Of a stretch of DNA of 6,380 nucleotides, positions 1 through 6,330 are shown piece by piece; the first letter of the stretch is position 1, and the number at the start of each line of letters is the position of its first letter. A program made the translations under genes and the position numbers. Where the stretch lies: the NCBI GenBank assembly GCA_019241495.1, contig JAFAWZ010000137.1, positions 1-6,380 of the forward strand, written 5' to 3'. This DNA comes from Acidimicrobiales bacterium (GTDB lineage Bacteria > Actinomycetota > Acidimicrobiia > Acidimicrobiales > Palsa-688). The notes under the pieces were generated by a model, which made no database searches, was not told the DNA's origin, and saw only the letters and a program-made list of their open reading frames with translations.

Positions 1-1936
<1,936 letters not shown>

Positions 1937-1954
1937 CCGTCCAACCTACCGGGC

Positions 1955-1960
1955 TACATT
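1955..1960 (+). promoter_or_regulatory. Candidate -10 element (TACATT) for the fluoride operon
   Basis: TACATT fits the actinobacterial TAnnnT -10 pattern and sits 7 bases before the first conserved base of the riboswitch aptamer (1968). Transcription would then begin almost exactly at the aptamer's 5' end. No convincing -35 hexamer is seen at the expected distance, which would fall on the start codon of the divergent gene. The match is short, so the call rests mainly on its position. Confidence 0.4.
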
Positions 1961-1967
1961 GCAAGAA

Positions 1968-2013
1968 GGCGATGGGGTCCGCCGTAACCGCCGCAGGGCT
2001 GATGACTCCTACC
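1968..2013 (+). ncRNA. Fluoride riboswitch (crcB RNA motif) aptamer
   Basis: The stretch carries the conserved blocks of the crcB motif in order: GGCGATGG at 1968-1975, TCCGCC at 1978-1983, TAACCGCC at 1985-1992 and GCTGATGACTCCTAC at 1998-2012. The known fold can be drawn. The 5' GGCG (1968-1971) pairs with CGCC (1980-1983) as the pseudoknot. GGGGTC (1974-1979) pairs with GACTCC (2004-2009) as the long helix, with one G-U pair. GCC (1990-1992) pairs with GGC (1997-1999) as the short hairpin. It lies directly upstream of two fluoride channel genes, the classical genetic partner of this RNA. No U-rich terminator follows, so control of translation is more likely than attenuation. Confidence 0.95.
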
Positions 2014-2047
2014 ACATCGATTGACATGTGGAGGGCTTCCCATCGCC
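2012..2047 (+). promoter_or_regulatory. Riboswitch expression platform with Shine-Dalgarno and alternative helices
   Basis: A strong Shine-Dalgarno, GGAGGG, occupies 2030-2035. Its first two G residues can be closed in a hairpin of CCACAT (2012-2017) with ATGTGG (2026-2031). Downstream, CCCATCGCC (2039-2047) is a perfect 9-nt complement of GGCGATGGG (1968-1976), the aptamer strand used in the pseudoknot and the long helix; a G-U pair (1977 with 2038) extends it. The two folds are mutually exclusive. I infer that fluoride stabilises the aptamer and frees the initiation region, while without fluoride the 5' strand covers 2039-2047. The pairings are read from the sequence; the direction of switching is inferred. 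Confidence 0.6.
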
Positions 2048-2086
2048 TATCGGAACCGAGAGCGGCCCGAGCTGCGGCTGGGCTCG

Positions 2087-2479
2087 ATGTTGCTCGTACT
2101 GCTCGGCGGCATGCTCGGCGCGGCCGCCCGCCAGGCCATGGCGCAGGCCTTTCCCACCCGGATCGATTCCTTCCCGGCCACCACGCTCGTCGTGAACCTG
2201 TCGGGAGCGTTCCTCCTCGGCGCTCTCCTGGAAGGACTGATCCGTTCGGACGTGGGGCCGGCTTGGCGGAGACGGGCCCGGCTCGGCCTCGGGACGGGGT
2301 TCCTTGGGGCGTACACGACCTACAGCACGTTCGCGATCGACACCGACCAGCTCGTACGCCACGGGCATGCCGCAACGGCGGTCATCTACCTGGGCGCGAC
2401 GGTTGTCGGCGGGCTGCTGGCGTCGGTGGCTGGTATGGCGGTAGCTGGTATGTCGGTAGCTGGGGGCCGCCCCCGGTGA
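2087..2479 (+). CDS. crcB1: Fluoride channel subunit CrcB/Fluc, first of a pair
   Basis: This is a small four-helix membrane protein (130 residues from ATG 2087) that exports fluoride passively through the CrcB/Fluc dimer. Family landmarks are LLGGMLGAAARQ in helix 1 (6-16), LVVNLSGAFLLG in helix 2 with the pore Asn at N37, and GTGFLGAYTTYSTF in helix 3 (69-82). The usual TTFSTF is TTYSTF here, so the first Phe of the Phe-box is Tyr79 while F82 is kept. The helix 2-3 loop is strongly positive (RSDVGPAWRRRAR), predicting N-in/C-in topology. The last residues contain a duplicated five-residue unit (GMAVA GMSVA). The start is uncertain. ATG 2087 gives a normal family length but has only a weak ribosome site. 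The strong GGAGGG at 2030-2035 instead faces an in-frame ATC at 2042, and TTG 2021 is also in frame. It overlaps the next gene by four bases, so the two are probably translationally coupled. Confidence 0.93.
   Translation: MLLVLLGGMLGAAARQAMAQAFPTRIDSFPATTLVVNLSGAFLLGALLEGLIRSDVGPAWRRRARLGLGTGFLGAYTTYSTFAIDTDQLVRHGHAATAVIYLGATVVGGLLASVAGMAVAGMSVAGGRPR
2431..2460 (+). repeat. 15-bp tandem duplication inside crcB1 3' end
   Basis: Two adjacent 15-bp units, TGGTATGGCGGTAGC (2431-2445) and TGGTATGTCGGTAGC (2446-2460), differ at one base. They are in frame and encode successive GMAVA-like steps at the end of helix 4. A more diverged piece (CGTCGGTGGC, 2421-2430) precedes them. This looks like recent slippage that lengthened the C-terminus without breaking the stop/start overlap. 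Confidence 0.85.
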
Positions 2480-2850
2480 ACTTTCCCGATGTGGTGTGGG
2501 TCGGGTTGGCGGGCAGCACTGGTGCACTGGCCCGCTTCGTGGTCGACCGGGAGATCGATGGACGAGTCCGCAGCCTGGTGCCGCTCGGCACGGTGGTCAT
2601 CAACATCTCCGGAGCGCTGCTCCTCGGGTTGCTGACCGGCCTGGTGTTGTTCGATCACGCCCCCCGCATGCTCACCCTCGTCGCTGGCGCCGGCTTCTGT
2701 GGGGGCTTCACGACCTTCTCGACCTCGAGCAACGAGGCCGTCGCCCTCCTCCGCCAGGGCGACTACCGCTCTGCAGCGCTGCACGGAGGGGTCACCCTGG
2801 CCGGGGCACTTGTAGGCGGTGCAGTGGGCCTGGCGCTGGCCTGGCTTTGA
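2476..2850 (+). CDS. crcB2: Fluoride channel subunit CrcB/Fluc, second of a pair
   Basis: The gene encodes 124 residues. GTG 2476 was chosen because it overlaps the upstream TGA in a GTGA junction and places the first helix at the usual distance. Family motifs are VGLAGSTGALAR (helix 1, 9-20), TVVINISGALLLG with pore N43 (helix 2) and GAGFCGGFTTFSTSSNEA (helix 3, 71-88). Here the first Phe of the box is kept (F81) but the second is Ser84, the reverse of the change in the upstream subunit. Positive charge lies in loops 1 and 3 (DREIDGRVR and LRQGDYR), while the N-terminus, loop 2 and C-terminus are neutral or slightly negative. This predicts N-out/C-out topology, opposite to the partner. A membrane-embedded antiparallel heterodimer with the preceding subunit is the likely functional form. 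Expression should follow the upstream riboswitch through coupling. Family assignment is secure; the heterodimer is inferred. Confidence 0.94.
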   Translation: MNFPDVVWVGLAGSTGALARFVVDREIDGRVRSLVPLGTVVINISGALLLGLLTGLVLFDHAPRMLTLVAGAGFCGGFTTFSTSSNEAVALLRQGDYRSAALHGGVTLAGALVGGAVGLALAWL

Positions 2851-2887
2851 TCTACCCTGGGCTTCGGTTCAGCCGATGACCCCCATA

Positions 2888-2963
2888 TCGCCTTCAGAAG
2901 CTGTCGCAAAACTATCTCCAGGTTGGAGAAGGCGACGGCTCGTCCCATCCCCTCGGTGCGAGC
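2888..2963 (+). promoter_or_regulatory. Structured leader upstream of the epimerase gene with competing helices
   Basis: The 124-base gap 2851-2974 contains several inverted repeats. TCGCCTTC (2888-2895) pairs with GAAGGCGA (2928-2935) over 8 bp. Alternatively AGCTGTCGC (2899-2907) pairs with GCGACGGCT (2932-2940) over 9 bp with one G-U, enclosing a TCTCCA-GGT-TGGAGA hairpin (2915-2929). The two sets share bases 2928-2935 and cannot form together. Nearer the gene, GCTCG (2938-2942) can pair with CGAGC (2959-2963) just before the Shine-Dalgarno. I do not recognise a known riboswitch class. It could equally be a terminator region for the fluoride operon, although no U-tract follows. Confidence 0.4.
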
Positions 2964-2971
2964 GGAGGTGA
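2964..2971 (+). promoter_or_regulatory. Strong Shine-Dalgarno fixing a TTG start
   Basis: GGAGGTGA is complementary to the 16S rRNA 3' end over its whole length. Its GGAGG core ends 6 bases before TTG 2975, which makes that rare start codon convincing for the epimerase gene. CCTC at 2951-2954 is complementary to GAGG within it and could mask it. Confidence 0.8.
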
Positions 2972-2974
2972 GAG

Positions 2975-3898
2975 TTGGTCAAAGACGAGCCGCCGCCTTC
3001 AGGTGAACAGTTCCCGATCGACTCGGGCGACCAGCACGCCATCGTCGTGGAGGTGGGGGGCGGTATCCGCGAGTACGCGGTAAAGGGTCGGCCCGTGCTC
3101 GACCCCTACCCCCTCGGCGCGATCTGCGACGGCGCCCACGGGGCGCCGCTCGTGCCGTGGCCGAACCGCCTGGCCGACGGCCGTTACCAATTCGACGGGA
3201 CCGACTACCAGGTGGGAATCACCGAACCGGACAAGTACAACGCCATCCACGGCTTGCTTCGTTGGCGGCCATGGCGGGCCGTGTTGCACGAGCCGTCGCG
3301 GGTCGTCATGAGCACCCGGATCCATCCGTGTCCGGGGTTCCCTTTTTCCGTGGAGATCACCATCGAATACCGCGTCGGGCCCGGAGGCCTCGAGGTGACG
3401 ACCACGGCCCGCAACTTCGGGAAGCGTCGCTGCCCCTTCGGCGCGGGCCAGCATCCGTACCTGTCGCCCGGCTCTGGAGTGGTGGACGACTGCGTGCTGC
3501 GTCTCGGCGCATCCACCCGGGTGCTGACCGACCGTGATCGCCAGCTGCCGGTTGGCCGGGAAGCGGTGGACGGCACACCCTTCGACTTCCGGGCCGGGCG
3601 CCGTCTCGGCGACCTGCAGATCGATGACCCGTTCGCCGACCTGGCCCGTGACACGGATGGCCGGGCCTGGGCCGAGCTCACCGGGTCCGACGGCGCCACG
3701 GCGCGCCTGTGGGTCGACGAGCGATACCCGTTCGTCGAGCTCTACACCGGCGACACGCTGTCACCGAGCCGACGCCGGCGGGGCTTGGGATGCGAGCCCA
3801 TGACCTGCCCCCCGAACGCCTTCCAGAGCGGAGACCACCTTCTGGTGCTCGAGCCAGCCCAGGCGATCACCGTGACATGGGGCGCCCGGCTCGACTGA
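2975..3898 (+). CDS. Aldose 1-epimerase (mutarotase) family protein
   Basis: The 307-residue protein has the GalM-type beta-sandwich fold, whose members interconvert alpha and beta anomers of free aldoses in the cytoplasm. Expected active-site residues are present in order: Arg65 in PWPNRL, His92 in NAIHG, His160 in GAGQHPYL, an Asp in IDDPF (about 217) and the catalytic Glu274 in GCEPMTCPPNAF. The two His and the Glu are the residues that carry out ring opening in characterised GalM enzymes. Length is normal for the shorter YihR/YeaD-like branch, so the natural substrate cannot be named; some relatives act on phosphorylated or modified sugars. TTG 2975 is supported by an ideal ribosome site. 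No sugar-uptake or catabolic gene is adjacent. It follows the channel genes on the same strand after 124 bases and converges with the dehydrogenase, with four bases between the stops. Confidence 0.92.
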   Translation: MVKDEPPPSGEQFPIDSGDQHAIVVEVGGGIREYAVKGRPVLDPYPLGAICDGAHGAPLVPWPNRLADGRYQFDGTDYQVGITEPDKYNAIHGLLRWRPWRAVLHEPSRVVMSTRIHPCPGFPFSVEITIEYRVGPGGLEVTTTARNFGKRRCPFGAGQHPYLSPGSGVVDDCVLRLGASTRVLTDRDRQLPVGREAVDGTPFDFRAGRRLGDLQIDDPFADLARDTDGRAWAELTGSDGATARLWVDERYPFVELYTGDTLSPSRRRRGLGCEPMTCPPNAFQSGDHLLVLEPAQAITVTWGARLD

Positions 3899-3909
3899 TC
3901 AATCAGTCG
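3892..3909. terminator. Inverted repeat spanning two convergent stop codons, possible bidirectional terminator
   Basis: CGACTGAT (3892-3899) and ATCAGTCG (3902-3909) are perfect 8-bp inverted arms around a CA spacer. Each arm contains the TGA stop of one of the two convergent genes, because both genes end in GAC-TGA followed by T. A real hairpin would open the innermost pairs to make a loop and keep about 6-7 bp. No T-run follows on either strand, so a terminator role is possible but not shown. Confidence 0.35.
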
Positions 3910-5012
3910 TAGATGATCACCCCGCGGATGTTCCTGCCGTCGCGCATGTCCTGGTACCCCTGGTTGATGTCATCGAGCTTGTAGCGGCTGGTGATCATGG
4001 CGTCGAGGTCGAGCTGGCCCCGGCGGTACAGGTGCAGGAGGTGGGGGATGTCGTAGCGGATGTTGGCGTCGCCGTAGAGCGACCCGATTATCTGCTTCTG
4101 CATGAGGGTGAGGTCGCACAGGCTGAGCTTCACATCCTTTTCCGCCATGGGGTGGATGTTGGTCACCACGACCCGCCCGTTCTTGGAGGTCAGGGCCATG
4201 ATCGACGCCATCAGCTCGCCCCGCCCCACGCCCATGGCGCAGATGACCTTCTGGCACATCCGGCCCCAGGTCTCGGCCTTGATCGGATCGAACGCCTCCT
4301 CTATCGAGGGGTAGGTGTGGGTCGCTCCGAACTTGGGGGCCAGCTCCCGCTTCATCTGGACGGGGTCGATGGCGAAGATGCGCTCGGCCCCGGCCAGGCG
4401 GGCGCCCTGGATGGCGGCCGCCCCGATGCCCCCGATCCCGATGACCGCCACGTTGTCGCCGGGGCGGACCTCGGCCGAGTACACCGCGGAGCCCCACCCG
4501 GTCGTGACCCCGCAGCCCACCAGGCAGGCCAGCTCCAGGGGGATGTCCTCGAGGATCTTCACGCACGACATCTGGTTGACGACGGTGTGGCGGCTGAACG
4601 TGCCCAGGCACACCATGACGTTGAGATCCTGGCCTCGAACGTGATGGCGGGATGTCCCGTCGATCTGCTTGCCGGCGAGGAGGGCGGCGCCGTTGTCGCA
4701 CAGATTGGAGGAACCCCGGGCACAAGAGGGGCAGTGGCCGCAGGCTGGGATAAACCCGAACACGACGTGGTCACCCGGCTTCAGGTCCGTTACCTCGGGG
4801 CCGACCTCCTCGACCACACCCGCCCCCTCATGGCCCCCGATGATGGGGTAGATCGTCCGCAGGTCGCCGGTCACGAGGTGCTCGTCGGAGTGGCACATGC
4901 CCGACGCGGCCAGCTTGACCAGCACCTCTCCCGCCTTGGGCGGGTCGAGCTCGATGGGTTCGACGCTCCACTCGGTGTGCGATCCCCAGCAGATGGCCGC
5001 TTCGCTCTGCAT
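3903..5012 (-). CDS. NDMA-dependent (mycofactocin-type) zinc alcohol dehydrogenase
   Basis: The protein is a 369-residue medium-chain alcohol dehydrogenase. Catalytic zinc ligands are C40 (GMCHSDEH), H61 (GGHEGAG) and C167 (GCGVTTGWGS). The structural zinc lobe is C91, C94, C97 and C105 (CGHCPSC...NLC). The Rossmann motif GIGGIG is at 192-197 with acidic D216 for NAD ribose. Blocks such as ELDPPKAGEVLVKL, CHSDEHLVTGDL, DGTSRHHVRGQDL and NIRGVIIYD near the C-terminus are hallmarks of the NDMA-dependent subgroup. Known members hold NAD(H) tightly and pass electrons through mycofactocin rather than exchanging free NADH, oxidising small alcohols in the cytoplasm. The start was set at ATG 5012, not ATG 5030, because GGAGG lies 8 bases before the former. 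No mycofactocin biosynthesis gene is in the window. The gene sits after the ligase on the same strand, but the hairpin-bearing gap suggests its own transcript. Confidence 0.93.
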   Translation of the reverse strand: MQSEAAICWGSHTEWSVEPIELDPPKAGEVLVKLAASGMCHSDEHLVTGDLRTIYPIIGGHEGAGVVEEVGPEVTDLKPGDHVVFGFIPACGHCPSCARGSSNLCDNGAALLAGKQIDGTSRHHVRGQDLNVMVCLGTFSRHTVVNQMSCVKILEDIPLELACLVGCGVTTGWGSAVYSAEVRPGDNVAVIGIGGIGAAAIQGARLAGAERIFAIDPVQMKRELAPKFGATHTYPSIEEAFDPIKAETWGRMCQKVICAMGVGRGELMASIMALTSKNGRVVVTNIHPMAEKDVKLSLCDLTLMQKQIIGSLYGDANIRYDIPHLLHLYRRGQLDLDAMITSRYKLDDINQGYQDMRDGRNIRGVIIYD

Positions 5013-5054
5013 TTGGCCTTCCTCCGTCATCCGCGGCTTGTGCCGTCTGGCGTC

Positions 5055-5060
5055 ACCCTA
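5055..5060 (-). promoter_or_regulatory. Candidate -10 element (TAGGGT) for the alcohol dehydrogenase gene
   Basis: On the minus strand TAGGGT fits TAnnnT and would start a transcript with a leader of roughly 35 bases ahead of ATG 5012. The -35 region is unconvincing. The perfect hairpin at 5102-5147 lies just upstream of this promoter, where an operator or an upstream terminator would be expected. The call is weak and positional. Confidence 0.25.
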
Positions 5061-5101
5061 CCCGGCCTCGGCGATCCGCTCCCGGGGTGTGCCTCGGGTT
5101 G

Positions 5102-5147
5102 ATAGTGGTCAGTTGACCCACATATGTGTGGGTCAACTGACCACTAT
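5102..5147. repeat. Perfect 21-bp inverted repeat with TATG loop
   Basis: The left arm 5102-5122 and right arm 5127-5147 are exactly complementary at all 21 positions around TATG (5123-5126). Each arm also contains its own short dyad: GGTCA-GT-TGACC at 5107-5118 and GGTCA-AC-TGACC at 5131-5142, with centres 24 bp apart. In RNA from either strand this forms a very stable hairpin. It lies between the ligase stop (5203) and the dehydrogenase start. It may be a U-less terminator, a paired operator for a dimeric repressor, or a small mobile repeat. Neither flank shows a T-run in the direction of transcription. Confidence 0.9.
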
Positions 5148-5182
5148 TGGCTGGGAAGGGGAGTATTGGCTGGGAAGGGGAG
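5145..5182. repeat. Tandem duplication, two identical 19-bp units
   Basis: TATTGGCTGGGAAGGGGAG occurs at 5145-5163 and again at 5164-5182 without a mismatch. The first unit shares its TAT with the end of the adjoining inverted repeat. In the minus-strand transcript leaving the ligase gene the units read as a C/U-rich, G-poor tract just ahead of the hairpin. This composition resembles a Rho loading region, although no functional claim can be proven from sequence. Confidence 0.9.
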
Positions 5183-5202
5183 GATGAGGGCGCCGACCGG
5201 TC

Positions 5203-6315
5203 TCACCCGAGCTCGGCGCGTCGGACCTTGCCGATCGACGTGCGGGGCAGGCGGGGAGTGATCACGAGCTCCTTGGGGGCGGCGTAGGGGGCGATGTGCT
5301 CCGCCACCAATTCCCGCAGGGCCTGGAGGGTGGGCGGGTCCGACATGTCACGGGGTACCACCCAGGCGACCACCCGCTGGCCCCACTCCGGGTCGGCCCG
5401 CCCGGCTACCGCGACGTCGGCGACTCCCACGTGGGTGCGCAGGACCGACTCGACCGGCCCGGGCCAGACGTTCTCCCCGCCGGAGATGATCATCTCGCTC
5501 ATCCGCCCCTCGACGTGCAGCCGGCCATCGGGGCAGAGCCAACCGGCGTCGCCGGTGTGGAACCAGCCATCGGCGTCGGGGCCAGGCGACCCGTCGCGAT
5601 AGGCGCGCAGCAGCATCGGTCCCCGCAGCATGACTTCGGACGTCGAGGGATCGAGCGCGACCGAAACGCCCTCCAGAGGCACCCCGTCGTAGACGGCCCC
5701 GCTGCCCGTCTCGGTCAAGCCGTAGGTCGTGACGACGTTCGAGGCCAGGCCCCGAGGCGGGACCGATCCTCCGAGAACGACGGTCCGGAACAGCTCCGCC
5801 GGCGTGCGCAGTAGAGCGGTGGCGACCAGAGACACCAGGACGGCGGGGCCGGACGCGGCTCGCACTGCGTCGGCGTCGAAGCCGGGCAGCACCGTGAGCG
5901 GAGTAGCGGTGAGCAGGGCCCGGGTCACCACCGAAAGGCCGCCGACGTGGTTGAGCGGGAGGCAGGCGAGCCACCGGTTGGCGCTCGGATCCACGCCGAG
6001 CCGGGCGGTCGTGGCCCGGGCGGACGCCTCGACCGCGGCATGGGTCAACACCACCCCCTTCGGTTGTCCGGTGGTGCCGCTCGTGGCCATTACGAGGGCG
6101 TCGCCCGGCTCCACCGGGCGGCCTCCGGGCCGGCGTACCGTCCCGTCGGGTGTCATCACCATGGCCGGGGCCAGGGCGTCGAGGAGGGCGTTCGCGGCGA
6201 CGGCGGACAGGCGCTGGTCGAGGGGGAGGACGGCGTTGCCAGCGGCCCAGGCGTCCTGCAAGGCGGCGACGAAACCCGGGCCGGCGGGCATGTCGATTGC
6301 GACCAGTTCGGGCAC
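5203..6315 (-). CDS. menE: AMP-forming acyl-CoA ligase, probably o-succinylbenzoate-CoA ligase
   Basis: The protein is an ANL-superfamily adenylating enzyme. If MenE, it activates o-succinylbenzoate with ATP and CoA in menaquinone synthesis in the cytoplasm. Visible motifs, numbered from GTG 6315 (370 residues), are the P-loop TSGTTGQPKG (78-87), PLNHVGG with H123, YGLTETGSG (198-206), the HTGD loop (253-256), the hinge region GRMSEMIISGGENVWPGP (270-287) and catalytic Lys363 in TSIGKVRR. The N-terminal lobe is much shorter than in ordinary acyl-CoA synthetases (about 500 residues), as in mycobacterial-type MenE. No other men gene is in the window, so substrate assignment rests on this length and resemblance. 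The start is uncertain: the frame stays open to GTG 6378 and may continue past the edge, ATG 6291 is also possible, and none has a clear ribosome site. GTG 6315 was chosen because codon bias weakens upstream of it and MPELVAIDMP makes a plausible N-terminus. Confidence 0.82.
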   Translation of the reverse strand: MPELVAIDMPAGPGFVAALQDAWAAGNAVLPLDQRLSAVAANALLDALAPAMVMTPDGTVRRPGGRPVEPGDALVMATSGTTGQPKGVVLTHAAVEASARATTARLGVDPSANRWLACLPLNHVGGLSVVTRALLTATPLTVLPGFDADAVRAASGPAVLVSLVATALLRTPAELFRTVVLGGSVPPRGLASNVVTTYGLTETGSGAVYDGVPLEGVSVALDPSTSEVMLRGPMLLRAYRDGSPGPDADGWFHTGDAGWLCPDGRLHVEGRMSEMIISGGENVWPGPVESVLRTHVGVADVAVAGRADPEWGQRVVAWVVPRDMSDPPTLQALRELVAEHIAPYAAPKELVITPRLPRTSIGKVRRAELG

Positions 6316-6330
6316 GGCAACTAGTTTGCC
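6316..6330. promoter_or_regulatory. Short A/T-richer inverted repeat beside the ligase start
   Basis: GGCAA (6316-6320) and TTGCC (6326-6330) are inverted around CTAGT, immediately upstream of the chosen GTG 6315 on the minus strand. This is a local low-GC patch in very GC-rich DNA, consistent with a promoter or operator core for a leaderless message. With only 5-bp arms it may be chance, and it is coding if the true start lies further upstream. Confidence 0.2.

Noticed and set aside
2021..2026. TTGACA, a perfect -35 hexamer match
   Set aside because: It lies inside the riboswitch leader and no -10 element is found 16-18 bases downstream; it fits better as part of a hairpin loop region.
1972..2475. 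Upstream in-frame extension of the second channel gene through the riboswitch and the first channel gene
   Set aside because: The extension translates non-coding aptamer and out-of-frame crcB1; the GTG at 2476 gives a normal family length.
2851..2887. TCGG/CCGA mini-hairpin (2864-2876) as terminator of the fluoride operon
   Set aside because: It has only 4 bp of stem and no T-run; too weak to annotate.
4032..5102. Long open frame (356 codons) on the plus strand opposite the alcohol dehydrogenase
   Set aside because: It is antisense to a gene with full catalytic motifs, has no family resemblance, and arises from the GC-rich codon bias that keeps complementary frames open.
5145..5182. Possible CRISPR-like repeat
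   Set aside because: The two units are directly adjacent with no spacer, and no further copies or cas genes are present.
6041..6049. TGGGTCAAC, a 9-base match to the arm of the 21-bp inverted repeat (5129-5137)
   Set aside because: It lies inside the ligase coding sequence with no dyad partner; a 9-base match alone is not meaningful.
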